Under the pieces are notes generated by a model. It made no database searches and had not been told where the DNA came from. It was given only the letters and a program-made list of their open reading frames with translations. 64,000 nt of DNA. Origin: Mycolicibacterium sp. ND9-15. GTDB lineage: Bacteria > Actinomycetota > Actinomycetes > Mycobacteriales > Mycobacteriaceae. Position numbers and translations under genes: made by a program. Positions 35,959-44,752 of the stretch are shown piece after piece; position 1 is the stretch's first letter; each line of letters begins with the position of its first letter. The DNA is taken from positions 1,525,501 to 1,589,500 of the forward strand of contig NZ_CP142362.1 of the NCBI RefSeq assembly GCF_035918395.1. Direction: 5' to 3'.

Positions 35959-36590
35959 CAGCTCACCTCCCGACGATCCGATGCATACGAGCTGCGGCGA
36001 CGAAACTCGGCTTCGGCCAGACGCTTTCGTTCCTCGAGGTTGTCGTCGAGGGACTGGAACACCACCCCGTTCGGCACAGCAGGGGTGCGGCGCAGGTGCG
36101 ACCAGAGCGGCAACGTCAACACAGCGACAGCGGCGGCAGACCCCAGCAGCAGCAGCGCCTCCGGTGCCGTCTTGGCCGCGAGGGCCGTCGCCAGCGGCAG
36201 GATGACCGCGATGACGCCGACGGCGCAGGCGATTCCGCGGTGAAAACGCGCCGCCTCCGAGGCCGGCCAACTGTCGATCGCCCGGCTCACCTCGCGGCCG
36301 TCGTGCGAAGACGTACACGTGTGCTTGACCGGGCAGGCGTTGCAGATCGACGGCGTGCCCCGATAGCGCATGACCCGGTTGTCGGGGTCAAACGACGTGG
36401 GCCACAACCACTGATCCTCCGGACACTGCCAGGCGTCGTGGTCCTCGTGGTAGACGAACGCACCCGTGCGGTGCCCCTCCACCTTGGCCGCCGCGCGCCG
36501 GGCAAAGGTGTCGATCCCATACGCGACAGCGACCAGCACCACGGCGTAGCCGATCGTCAGCCACGCGTCGATCCCGATGCCGGCGATCAC
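35958..36590 (-). CDS. membrane protein with a transposase-like zinc ribbon
   Basis: A 210-residue protein with an N-terminal membrane helix, a soluble loop of about 70 residues, and two further helices. The loop has AWQCPEDQWLWP, VMRYRGTPSICNACPVKHTC, and ends DGREVSR. This CP...RY...CxxCPxxxxC pattern resembles the zinc-ribbon insert of IS1182-type DDE transposases, but no transposase catalytic domain is present. It overlaps both neighbours (ATGA with norB, TGATG with the slipin). The C-terminus SSYASDRREVS shares YASDRR with the end of the NO reductase. A metal or redox role is possible. Confidence 0.65.
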   Translation of the reverse strand: MIAGIGIDAWLTIGYAVVLVAVAYGIDTFARRAAAKVEGHRTGAFVYHEDHDAWQCPEDQWLWPTSFDPDNRVMRYRGTPSICNACPVKHTCTSSHDGREVSRAIDSWPASEAARFHRGIACAVGVIAVILPLATALAAKTAPEALLLLGSAAAVAVLTLPLWSHLRRTPAVPNGVVFQSLDDNLEERKRLAEAEFRRRSSYASDRREVS

Positions 36591-38986
36591 GGGCCGTCTC
36601 CGCTCTCGTCGGGTGCCACCCGGCGGTCAGAGGCGTAGCGGCTGCGCCCCGGCACCGCAAGCCCCGTACGGTCCTCCTCCGCTTCGGGGTGCTCCTCGAC
36701 GAACAGGGTTTCGGCCGGGAGCGTGTGCGTGGTGGCCTTGATCCCGTAGCGAACACCCAGCCAGGCGATCCAGAGGAACGGCAGCACGCCGCCGAGAATG
36801 AACAAGAAGTCACCGGGCATGCGCAGCCACTCCAGCACGGTATTGCCCGATTGCGTGATATAGCCCAGTGTTCGGGCGTCGTAGTAGCCGTCGTTGACCG
36901 AGTGCCACAGTTGCAGGACGCCGAGCGGCAGCAGCGTGGCGAACACCATCCACGCCAGACCGATGTTGAGCGACCAGAACGACAGCTTGGCCAGCTTGTC
37001 CGGCCATCGCTTCGCCGGAATGATGTAGCGCAGCGCGAACAACGCCAGCCCGACGGCGAGCATCCCGTAGACGCCCATCATCGCGCCGTGCGCATGGTTC
37101 GCTGTCAGCGCAGTCCCGATCTGGTAGTACGACACGATCGGCAGGTTGATCAAGAACCCGAAAATGCCTGCGCCGACGAAGTTCCAGAACCCGACCGCGA
37201 CGAGGAACATCACCGCCCACCGGTGCGGGAACGGGGCACTGCTGCGCGACTGCTGTCGCGAGCCCAGTTGCAGGAACGTCCACGCCTCGACGGTGAGGAA
37301 CGTCAGCGGAATTACCTCCATCGCGGAGAAGAACGCGCCCAATGCCATGTGCTCCACCGGGGTTCCGGAGAAGTACAGGTGGTGCATCGTGCCGATCACG
37401 CCGCCCATCGAGTACAGAATGATGTCGAGGAAGATCAGCTGGATCGCGATCCGGCGTCGCACCACGCCAAGCATGACGAAGATGTAGGCGACCATGACCG
37501 TGGTGAACAGCTCGAGGAAGTCCTCGACCCACAGGTGCACGACCCAGAACCGCCAGAACTCTGCGACGGTCAGATGGGTTTCGGTGCCGGCGAGCATGCC
37601 GACCGCGTAAAACGCGGGGATGGCCAGCCCGGCATAGAAGAACAGCCACGGCATGTTCAGCTTGCTCTCTGTCTTCAACCGGGATCGGATCGCGCGGAAG
37701 ATGATCGCCATCCACAGGAACAGCCCGATCACGAGCAGTGCCTGCCAGAACCGCGGCAGGTCAAGGTATTCCCACTGCTGGTCGAAGAAGATCGAGCCCT
37801 TCGCCCAGTCGACGCCGAAGGTGCTCAGCCCGGTGCCGATGAGCGTGCCGGCGACGACGACGAACAGCGCGCCGAGCAGCCCGTAGGTCAGCCATGACTG
37901 TCGCCGTGGTTCGCGGCCGGAGATGATCGGCGCCAGGAAGATTCCGGCGGCGAGGAAGGCAGCCGCGGTCCACAGCAGCGACAGCTGCACGTGCCAGGTC
38001 CGCGCCAGGTTGAACGGCAGGAGCTGGGCCAGGTCCAATCCGAAGAAGTTGCTCAGCTCTGCGCGGTAGTGCTCGATCGCGCCGCCCAGTACCGCTTGGC
38101 CGAGGAAGAGTACGGCGACGACGAGGAAGAACCAGGACGTCGCCTTCTGCGAGGGCGTGATCGCCACCTCGCCCGGCTGGCGGAACGCGAGCGACGGCGT
38201 TTCCGTTGCGTGCCAACCGATCCTGCGGCTCCAGCGGCCGTAGAGGGCGAAGAGCGCGCCGAGGCCGGCCAGCAGGGCGATGAGCGACATCGCCGACCAG
38301 ACCAGTATGTCGGCCGTCGGGGTGTTGTTGACCCGCTGTTCGGGTGGCCAGTTGTTGGTATAGGAGTAGGAGTGGCCCTCGCGTTCGGCCGCACTGGCCC
38401 AGGCCGTCCAGCTGAAAAACGCTGTCAGGTCCTGGATTTCCTGCGGGTCGGTGATGACCGACGGGATCAGGCCGTGCTCGGTGGTGTCGGTGCCGAAGAA
38501 GTCGGCGTAGTAGGCACGGATCTCGTTGAACGCGCTCACTTGCTCAGCGGTGAACTGCAGCGTCCCGGTGGCCTCGTCGTAGCGGTTGGTCCGCATCATC
38601 TCGACGACGGCGGCGGTCGGGTCCTGCGCCCCGGAGTCGCGCAGTTCCTGGCCGACGTGGTCGGCGGACAGCCGCAGGTACTCCGCGGTGTAGTCCGGGC
38701 CGAGGTAGCCGCCGTGGCCCATCACCGAGCCGTACTGCTGCAGTCCGCGGCGCAGGAAGATCTGCTGTCCCGCGGTGATCTGCTGCTCGGTGTAGAGGGT
38801 CTGACCGTCCGGACCGACCACGCGCTGCGGCAGCGGCATCGAGTCCGAGTAGGTTCTGGCGGCCAGTATTCCCATGACCAGGAAGCCGAACACCATGACC
38901 AAGGCGACGCCCTGGACCCAACCTTTCGAGATGGCAAGCTCGGCCTTGGTCGGCGCGGGCTCCAAAAACTGATCTGTCATGGCCAT
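36587..38986 (-). CDS. norB: quinol-dependent nitric oxide reductase (qNOR)
   Basis: A 799-residue single-chain enzyme of the heme-copper oxidase superfamily that reduces two NO to N2O with electrons from quinol. The N-terminal extension (PQRVVGPDGQTLYTEQQI, then FLRRGLQQYGSVMGHGGYLG) replaces the cytochrome c subunit. The catalytic core holds FNLARTWHVQLS, HLWVEDFLELFTT and GTMHHLYFSG, the histidines and glutamate expected for hemes and FeB, within about 14 helices. A 40-residue charged tail follows. It protects against host or denitrification NO. It heads a five-gene overlapping unit. The ATG two codons later (38980) is an alternative start. Confidence 0.9.
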   Translation of the reverse strand: MAMTDQFLEPAPTKAELAISKGWVQGVALVMVFGFLVMGILAARTYSDSMPLPQRVVGPDGQTLYTEQQITAGQQIFLRRGLQQYGSVMGHGGYLGPDYTAEYLRLSADHVGQELRDSGAQDPTAAVVEMMRTNRYDEATGTLQFTAEQVSAFNEIRAYYADFFGTDTTEHGLIPSVITDPQEIQDLTAFFSWTAWASAAEREGHSYSYTNNWPPEQRVNNTPTADILVWSAMSLIALLAGLGALFALYGRWSRRIGWHATETPSLAFRQPGEVAITPSQKATSWFFLVVAVLFLGQAVLGGAIEHYRAELSNFFGLDLAQLLPFNLARTWHVQLSLLWTAAAFLAAGIFLAPIISGREPRRQSWLTYGLLGALFVVVAGTLIGTGLSTFGVDWAKGSIFFDQQWEYLDLPRFWQALLVIGLFLWMAIIFRAIRSRLKTESKLNMPWLFFYAGLAIPAFYAVGMLAGTETHLTVAEFWRFWVVHLWVEDFLELFTTVMVAYIFVMLGVVRRRIAIQLIFLDIILYSMGGVIGTMHHLYFSGTPVEHMALGAFFSAMEVIPLTFLTVEAWTFLQLGSRQQSRSSAPFPHRWAVMFLVAVGFWNFVGAGIFGFLINLPIVSYYQIGTALTANHAHGAMMGVYGMLAVGLALFALRYIIPAKRWPDKLAKLSFWSLNIGLAWMVFATLLPLGVLQLWHSVNDGYYDARTLGYITQSGNTVLEWLRMPGDFLFILGGVLPFLWIAWLGVRYGIKATTHTLPAETLFVEEHPEAEEDRTGLAVPGRSRYASDRRVAPDESGDGP

Positions 38987-39160
38987 ACCCCCGGAGAGTT
39001 GGATTCACAACGCAGCGTCCTTGGTCAACCTAACGAACGCGTTGCGAAAGTGGTGGATGTTCCGAAACTTCGCGTCGCGGTGCCAACCAAGTGGAGGCTG
39101 TCCAAAGTCGCGTGTTCGCTTACCCCAGCCCATCAGCCGCTACGACGCCGGGGCGCCGGG

Positions 39161-39616
39161 TCAGGCTTCGGCAGCGGTCCAGTCGTAGGGCAAAAACTTC
39201 CCGTCGAAGGTCACCACCACGCGATCACCGGCTGGATGCGGCTTCTTCTCGACGTCGACGCTGAAGTTGATCGCGCTCATGATGCCGTCGCCGAACTGTT
39301 CGTGAACGAGTTCCTTGATGGCGCCGCCGTAGACCTGAAGAGCCTCGTAAAACCGGTAGATGGTCGGATCGGCGGGCACCGCGGTGGGCAGCCCGCCGCG
39401 CATCGGCACGGCACCAAGGACCGGCACGACCGACTCGTCGAGTCCCAGCAGCTCGACGAGCGTGCGGGCCGACTCGGGCGGGATGGGGTGCTGGCCGAGC
39501 AGAGCGGCGGTGGTCCACACGACCGGCTTGTCGATGGCGTCGGCGAGGTGCTGCCATGTCAGGCCTCTGGTCAGGCGGGCGGTGACGATCTGCTGGGTGA
39601 TCTGGTCTCGGGTCAT
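39161..39616 (-). CDS. cynS: cyanate hydratase (cyanase)
   Basis: A 151-residue enzyme with the cyanase layout: an N-terminal helix-turn-helix-like half (MTRDQITQQIVTARLTRGLT) and the catalytic C-terminal half. The active-site Arg and Glu are in YRFYEALQVYG and the Ser in GIMSAINFSV. It converts cyanate and bicarbonate to ammonia and carbon dioxide as a decamer. I start at MTRDQ, the family N-terminus, not at the longer upstream start. No cyanate transporter or carbonic anhydrase is adjacent; the rhodanese gene is 38 kb away. Confidence 0.92.
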   Translation of the reverse strand: MTRDQITQQIVTARLTRGLTWQHLADAIDKPVVWTTAALLGQHPIPPESARTLVELLGLDESVVPVLGAVPMRGGLPTAVPADPTIYRFYEALQVYGGAIKELVHEQFGDGIMSAINFSVDVEKKPHPAGDRVVVTFDGKFLPYDWTAAEA

Positions 39617-39718
39617 GCCTTCATCATGGCCAGCTCCGGGGTGCGCCGGACCATGGGGGCGCGTTCTCATTTCGGAGCGAAGTCGTCGCGCGGTGGACGT
39701 CGGACCCGTGTCAGCGCG

Positions 39719-40072
39719 TCACCACAGCACGGCGATCGCGGCGGCGAGGAAGGACAGCACGCCGACGGAGATGAACAGGAGGCGCGGGACGGGCTCGCCG
39801 GTGCGCCGTTGCCTGGCGCTGCCCACACCGAGCAGACCGCCCAGGATCACCAGGATCGCGAGCTTGGTGCCGATCTTGGGGTAATTCAGCTCGATGCCGG
39901 CGGGCCACGGCGCCGACAGGGCCAAGCCGGTGAGCAGCGACAGCACCAGCCCGTAGTCCATGGTGCGGGTGGTGCGGAACCGCCTCGCCGCGGCTTCGGC
40001 GACCCAGGCGCCGAAGGTGACCGCGAAGCCGACGATGTGCAGCAACACAACTACGTTGCGTAGTAGCTCCAT
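39719..40072 (-). CDS. four-helix membrane protein
   Basis: A 117-residue protein with about four hydrophobic segments (LLRNVVVLLHIVGFAVTFGA first). It starts at MELLRNVV; upstream in-frame sequence is not membrane-like. The HIVGFAVTFGAW pattern is common in small actinobacterial membrane proteins of unknown role. It diverges from the LLM oxidoreductase across 53 bases. Confidence 0.7.
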   Translation of the reverse strand: MELLRNVVVLLHIVGFAVTFGAWVAEAAARRFRTTRTMDYGLVLSLLTGLALSAPWPAGIELNYPKIGTKLAILVILGGLLGVGSARQRRTGEPVPRLLFISVGVLSFLAAAIAVLW

Positions 40073-40125
40073 GGGCCCGAGCTTACGTGAGTTGGCGACA
40101 AGGGTCCGCGGCGTACTGTTCGAGC

Positions 40126-41142
40126 GTGTACGTCGATGCGATGACGACGCCGCAGCCGTTGGACCAGATCGGCGGGCTGGCCCGGCGCACACAGGCGGCC
40201 GGCTTCTCCGGTCTGCTGTTCACCGAGACGGGCCGGACGGCGTATCTCAACGCGGCGGTGGCGTCGCAGGCGGCGCGGGGGCTGGAACTGTCGACCGGGG
40301 TGGCCGTGGCGTTTCCCCGCAGCCCGTTCGTGACGGCGGCGACGGCGTGGGAGTTGCAGGAGGCGACGGGCGGTCGGTTTCGGCTTGGCTTGGGCACGCA
40401 GGTCCGCACGCATGTGGTGCGGCGCTACGGAATGGAATTCGAGCGTCCCGGTCCCCGACTGCGAGATTACGTGCTGGCGGTGAAAGCCTGCTTCAGGGCG
40501 TTTCGGACCGGCAAGCTCGATCACCGCGGCGATTTCTACAGCCTTGACTTCATCACGCCGCAGTGGAGCGCGGGGCCTATCGACGCGCCGGACCCCAAAG
40601 TTGATGTGGCGGCGGTGAATCCGTGGATGCTGCGGATGGCGGGTGAGGTGGCCGACGGTGTCCATGTTCATCCGCTCGGCGAGCCCGGATACATCGGGCG
40701 GCATGTGGTACCGAATGTTACTGAGGGCGCGATGAAGTCGGGGCGCTCAGCATCGGAAATCGCGGTGATCGTGCCGGTGATGACGATCGTCGGCGACAAC
40801 GACGAGGAGCGGCATCGGGAGCGCGAGTTGGTGCGCGCGAGCATGAGCTTTTACGGCAGCACGCCGAACTACGCGTTCATTTGGGATGAGGCTGGGTTCG
40901 AGGGCACGACGGCGCGGATACGGGAGAAGCAGAAGGCCGGCGACTTCAAGGGCATGGCGGCGCAGATCACCGACGAGCACATCGCGACGTTCGCGATGGA
41001 GTCGACGTGGGATCGGCTGACGGATGCGTTGATCGAGAAGTACGGCGGGGTGGCGACGCGCATCGTGCTGTACAACGCGTTGTCAGATCCCGAACGTTTC
41101 GAGCGCTACGGTGAGGTAGCGCAACGGATATCGAGCCGCTGA
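40126..41142 (+). CDS. LLM-class F420-dependent oxidoreductase
   Basis: A 338-residue luciferase-like TIM-barrel protein: FSGLLFTETGRTAYLNAAV, LSTGVAVAFPRSPFVTAATA, and FRLGLGTQVRTHVVRRYG are the family's cofactor-side motifs. Mycobacterial members mostly use the deazaflavin F420 rather than FMN. It matches the subgroup I know as TIGR03617. The substrate is unknown. The GTG start (VYVDAMTTPQPL) is chosen because upstream codons are not family-like. Confidence 0.85.
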   Translation: MYVDAMTTPQPLDQIGGLARRTQAAGFSGLLFTETGRTAYLNAAVASQAARGLELSTGVAVAFPRSPFVTAATAWELQEATGGRFRLGLGTQVRTHVVRRYGMEFERPGPRLRDYVLAVKACFRAFRTGKLDHRGDFYSLDFITPQWSAGPIDAPDPKVDVAAVNPWMLRMAGEVADGVHVHPLGEPGYIGRHVVPNVTEGAMKSGRSASEIAVIVPVMTIVGDNDEERHRERELVRASMSFYGSTPNYAFIWDEAGFEGTTARIREKQKAGDFKGMAAQITDEHIATFAMESTWDRLTDALIEKYGGVATRIVLYNALSDPERFERYGEVAQRISSR

Positions 41143-41164
41143 GCATTGTGCGAATGAGTCGCGG

Positions 41165-41422
41165 GTGACCGATACGCCGTCGCAAGTACATTTTCGGCGC
41201 GATGCCGCCGGGAGCCCCTGGCGGTGGCACACCACCGCAGGGCGGGCGAGTTCACGTCAGACCGAGGTCCGCCGCCTGGATAAGGCGCTGCGCGAGTTCT
41301 TCAGACAGCATGGCTATGCCGACTGGGTGCCTGACGAGGGCATGTTCGGAATGCCTCCGGGATATGCGCTGCACAAGGTCAGTGGTGAGCACTACGTCGT
41401 TTCATCGGACAAAGCGCAGTAA
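41165..41422 (+). CDS. small hypothetical protein
   Basis: An 85-residue reading frame starting with GTG 22 bases after the oxidoreductase gene. The sequence (RLDKALREFFRQHGYADWVP, then FGMPPGYALHKVSGEHYVV) looks protein-like rather than shadow-like, but I recognise no family. It could be co-transcribed with the oxidoreductase or be the first piece of the debris that follows. Confidence 0.4.
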   Translation: MTDTPSQVHFRRDAAGSPWRWHTTAGRASSRQTEVRRLDKALREFFRQHGYADWVPDEGMFGMPPGYALHKVSGEHYVVSSDKAQ

Positions 41423-41550
41423 CTGATTTTCCGTCGGTTACCACCGGACGGCGATGGCGGCGGCAGCGAAGGAGCCGGGCGATGCGGCCTGTCCGGCCGC
41501 AATAAGCCGACGATGCAGCGTGTCGGATTCGGACCGAGGCCGTCAGGTCA

Positions 41551-41663
41551 TCACGTGGAGATCAGCTGCTGGGCGCGTTGAAACGACACCCCGAGCACTC
41601 GCCGACATCACGCACCGCAATGCCGGCTGCAGCGAGATCCCGTGCGAGTTCCTTCGCTTCGGC
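41551..41663 (-). pseudogene. tail fragment of a HicB-like antitoxin
   Basis: Two frames together spell ARDLAAAGIAVRDVGE and then GVSFQRAQQLIST-stop. This is the C-terminal helix-turn-helix pattern of HicB-family antitoxins common in mycobacteria. A one-base frameshift separates the halves and a stop precedes them. No HicA toxin gene is next to it. The surrounding 41423-41740 region contains no intact gene that I can support. Confidence 0.4.
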
Positions 41664-41740
41664 TCATGATGAGCCACTTCCGCTCCTCCCCCGGGACGTG
41701 GTGACGTGGCGGAGGTGGTGGCTCCGCGATCCATCAAACT

Positions 41741-41863
41741 TCAGCGCCCATCGCTCTCAACCGCCACACGCAGACGCTCCGCATTGTGGTGCCGGAGCTT
41801 GACGTTCAAGTCTCGACCTTTGATGTGTACGCATCCATCGTCCTGGACCGCAACGACTTTCAC
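41741..41863 (-). pseudogene. truncated paralogue of the 59351-59938 gene
   Basis: A 40-codon frame starting GTG: VKVVAVQDDGCVHIKGRDLN, then RHHNAERLRVAVESDG. It aligns with PVTAEVDDDGLVHIEGDDLS and RRHHRPAVLREAL in the 195-residue protein at 59351-59938, and the rest of that protein is missing. It follows copy A of the repeated leader element, the same order as at 60 kb, which supports common descent. Confidence 0.5.
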
Positions 41864-41882
41864 CTCGATGAACGGCTGTCCT

Positions 41883-41990
41883 GGCGCTCTTACCCTCACC
41901 GGTTGGTGCGGGTCGCGTCGTCATCCGAGCCACCCACGAGCGTGGGGTCGGCGTGCCGTCCAGTCGGAGCTTGGCGACGACATCTCATGA
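41883..41990 (-). ncRNA. candidate structured leader, copy A
   Basis: On the minus strand: P1 pairs GTCGTC (41976-41981) with GACGGC (41955-41960, one U-G). P2 is CCCACG-CT-CGTGGG (41933-41946), extendable through GCC/GGC. P3 is ACCCGCACC-AACC-GGTGAGGGT (41892-41913) with one mismatch. A promoter-like TTAGCAT lies about 10-20 bases upstream (42000-42006). The final AAGAGCGCC is shared by all four copies. Not a family I know; coding is an alternative. Confidence 0.5.
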
Positions 41991-42011
41991 CGCACTGCCA
42001 TGCTAACCCGG

Positions 42012-42030
42012 CGCTCCGACATGCGGAGCG
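42012..42030 (-). terminator. terminator hairpin after the NERD-helicase gene
   Basis: CGCTCCG-ACATG-CGGAGCG is a perfect 7-bp stem five bases beyond the helicase stop. It separates that gene from the promoter-like sequence of leader copy A. Confidence 0.55.
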
Positions 42031-42034
42031 GAAA

Positions 42035-43702
42035 TCAGCGGCCCTGGTCCGCGGGCACGTTGAGCCGTCGAGCCAAATCCGGTCCGCCCACCTCGCGAAT
42101 GAAGCCGGGATCGCCGCACACGACGAGTTGGTCGCGCGCGCGGGACAACCCGACGTAGAGACGTTCGCGGGAACGCTCGAACACATCGGTCTCATTGACC
42201 ACGAGAACCACAGCGCGCCGTTCGAGTCCCTTGAAGCCGAGTACGTGACCGTAGAACACCTGGTCGGCATCCCAGAACGTGTCCCAGTACGCCTTGTGGC
42301 CGTCCTTCTGCCGCTCGGCCTGTTCGGGATGGCGACTGCCGGTGGTCAGCAGTGCGACATCCTCTGGGCGCCAACCTTCTTCGAGCAGCGCCTCGATTTG
42401 GTCGTCACCGACGTCGAGTGCGTCCTCGCTACGGCAGGCGACGAACTCGACGGCGGGGCCCTCTCCGCCGAGGAATCTCATCGGGTGGTCGACGAGCGGT
42501 TGGAAGGCGTTGGCGATCTGGCGGGTGTTGCGCAGGTTGTGGTCGAGTATCAGCGGTACCAGCGGCACCGGGGGCGAGCCGTACCGGTTGAAGACCCGTT
42601 GCCCCTCGTCGGTGAACACGTACAGGCCACCCTCGTCGGGATCCTTCAGCGCGATCAGCAGCGGTTCCCACCACGAGTCGGCGAAGTCCTGCGCTTCGTC
42701 GACCACGATGGAGTCGAACCGCCGCCCGGATTCGAGTTGCGTTGCCAGCTCGGCCATTTGGAGCGGGAGATCGTGTTCCCAGAACTGGACGGTCTCCTCG
42801 GTGCGCAGTGCTTCATCGGGCCCCTCGGGTGCGCCCCACTGCACACCGAGCGCGTGGAACTCCCCGACGTAGCCGGGTTGCTGCCGTCGCGGCCAACTGG
42901 CGGTGATGCGCTCGAGGTAGGACGCCAGTCCGTGGGAGTAGCAGACCAGGGCGACACGCTGCCCCCGTTGAGCCAGGCGGCGGGCCTGCTCCATCGCGAG
43001 GAACGTCTTGCCGCTGCCGGCGCCGCCGCGGACCTCGATGCGGTTGAGCAGCCGGGTGGCGTCGAGGATGACGGCCTGGTGTTCGGTGAGCGCGTCGGCG
43101 GCGTCCTCGTTGGCCAAAGCTCGGGCGACGACGTCGCGTTGCGGCAGCCCCCGCCCGCTGAGCGCGGTGATGATCTGGTCGATGCCGTCCTTCGTGAGCA
43201 ACGGACGGTCGAGTTCCTGGCTGATTAGCACGTGGCGCAGCCTGCCGTCGATGTCTTTGAGATCGTTGCGGTCGATGACCTTCCAGCGCGGGCAGTCCGA
43301 GAGTGCGAAGTCGTCGGGCAGTTCGACGTTGGGCAGCACGACGACGTGGTCCCAGCGCAGCCGCCCCTGCGTCCAGCGGGGGTCGTTCTCGATGTAGTCG
43401 CGCAGGGCATAGCAGGCCTCGCGGGCCTGGCGGACGGGTTCGATGATGTGCTCGCGCCCGCCGCGCTTCTGGCGCCAGTTCTCGCCGTCGTGCCAGACCT
43501 CGCCGCCCTTGACCTCCAGGCACGCGATGCCGGCGCCTTCGATGGCGACGACGAAGTCAACCTCGTGGTCCTTGAGGTGGTCGGTGACGCGTTGGCCGGC
43601 GATGACGAGGTCGTTGGGCTGGAGCTGCTCGACGAGGTCTTGGTAGACGCGGCGCTCGGCGCGGTTGGCCAGTCGTGGGGTGTCGGTGGGTGTGACGGTC
43701 AT
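42035..43702 (-). CDS. NERD-domain nuclease fused to a UvrD-like helicase
   Basis: A 555-residue protein. The N-terminal ~130 residues form a NERD (nuclease-related) domain: HEVDFVVAIEGAGIACLEVK gives the PD-(D/E)xK-like core. The rest is an SF1 helicase: Walker A GGAGSGKTF, motif II VVDEAQDFADSWW, and a late motif LYVGLSRARDQLVV. Likely a DNA or RNA processing enzyme; related proteins occur in repair and in defence islands. I start at MTVTPTDTPRL, since upstream codons are not family-like. Its 3' end meets a hairpin and then leader copy A. Confidence 0.8.
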   Translation of the reverse strand: MTVTPTDTPRLANRAERRVYQDLVEQLQPNDLVIAGQRVTDHLKDHEVDFVVAIEGAGIACLEVKGGEVWHDGENWRQKRGGREHIIEPVRQAREACYALRDYIENDPRWTQGRLRWDHVVVLPNVELPDDFALSDCPRWKVIDRNDLKDIDGRLRHVLISQELDRPLLTKDGIDQIITALSGRGLPQRDVVARALANEDAADALTEHQAVILDATRLLNRIEVRGGAGSGKTFLAMEQARRLAQRGQRVALVCYSHGLASYLERITASWPRRQQPGYVGEFHALGVQWGAPEGPDEALRTEETVQFWEHDLPLQMAELATQLESGRRFDSIVVDEAQDFADSWWEPLLIALKDPDEGGLYVFTDEGQRVFNRYGSPPVPLVPLILDHNLRNTRQIANAFQPLVDHPMRFLGGEGPAVEFVACRSEDALDVGDDQIEALLEEGWRPEDVALLTTGSRHPEQAERQKDGHKAYWDTFWDADQVFYGHVLGFKGLERRAVVLVVNETDVFERSRERLYVGLSRARDQLVVCGDPGFIREVGGPDLARRLNVPADQGR

Positions 43703-44050
43703 CGGCGCGCCCGCATGTTGCTTCGACGCAACCACCGCATGTCGAACTCCTCCCCCTATGAGCGTTCTGTCGATGTTACGACGATCATTGATCGAGGCCG
43801 CCTGCGCGCAGCAGCGGTTCCGTCGATGCCATTGGCGGGCTGCCGTTACGTGTCCTGGGTCATTGATTCGTGGCCACTCTGCGCAGCCAATGTGGGCCGC
43901 TGGCTCCTAGAGCCGAGATTGCACACAGGGCTGTGGTCGCCGCGTCAACTGCAACAGCCCTGGCTGCAATCTCGTCACTAGGGATCAAGTCTGACTACCG
44001 ACAACCAGACACCGCATGCTTGTGGAGCCGTCGGCATCACTGTCGTGGAA
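43703..44050. other. 348-bp stretch without a supported gene
   Basis: No frame here looks like a protein family I know. A perfect 9-bp inverted repeat, CAGGGCTGT (43926-43934) and ACAGCCCTG (43954-43962), could form a hairpin with a 19-base loop. It may be the eroded 3' flank of the SWIM-type pseudogene. Confidence 0.5.
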
Positions 44051-44700
44051 TCAGAGCCCCTTCGCGTCCAGCGCCTTCATCAGCGAGGGTCGCCTGCCGA
44101 ACTCTTGGCGGATCTGCGCGATGAACGACGCGAAATCCCCGCTGCGACCGCCCCGCTCGTAGAGTTCGGCCATTGTCGCCAGCGTCGCGGCGATACCGGG
44201 ATAAAGCTTGGTGTTGGGCTGCCGTAATTCGTTCTCGAGCTGTGGCCGATACAGGTCAGCAGCCTCGACAGGCCGAGCTTCGGCACCGCGGACAGCCAAT
44301 TCGCGCCACGCCCAGCCTGGGCCGTACCGGTCGGCGGCTTGCCACGCGGCGTCGATATCACCGTCGTTCATATGGAGTTGCGCCAGGACCGCGCCGGCGG
44401 CGAAGCGGTCAGAGACCGCCAGCTGTCGCGCGTGGTCGAAGGCCCAGGTGCGCTCGCTACCGACACGGTGACGACCGCCGCGAAATCGCTTGGCACACAG
44501 TAGTTCTGGACCGACGGCTGCCGGACAAAGTTCGCACGCAGGACGGTGATCGCATCATCGATACGGCCCACTCCCCTATACATGTCGCGGCTACGTCGTC
44601 GGGGCTCAACCAATATGGGTTGCCACCACCGTGACTGGTAACCCGCCCGTCGGCCACCGCGCGATCTATGGTCACCGGCCACCTTGAGCAGGGTCGTTTC
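44051..44700 (-). pseudogene. degraded SWIM zinc-finger family gene
   Basis: The last 106 codons are open (WAWRELAVRGAEARPVEAAD, NTKLYPGIAATLATM, then FGRRPSLMKALDAKGL), a C-terminus I associate with actinobacterial SWIM zinc-finger proteins. Upstream the family sequence continues in other frames (ERTWAFDHARQLAVSDRFAA; then IDDAITVLRANFVRQPSVQN), so at least two frameshifts are needed. The SWIM motif itself and the N-terminal half are gone. The family assignment is from memory. Confidence 0.5.
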
Positions 44701-44752
44701 GGAGAGCGGTACAGCACTATGCTGCCCGACTCGGGGGCGAGACTCAGCGCAT

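Noticed and set aside
36689..40063. Long plus-strand frames of 402 and 690 residues opposite the NO reductase and cyanase
   Set aside because: They are antisense shadows of well-supported genes and show the typical low-complexity composition of GC-rich opposite frames.
41786..43228. 480-residue plus-strand frame opposite the NERD-helicase
   Set aside because: The minus strand carries intact helicase and NERD motifs; the plus frame has none.
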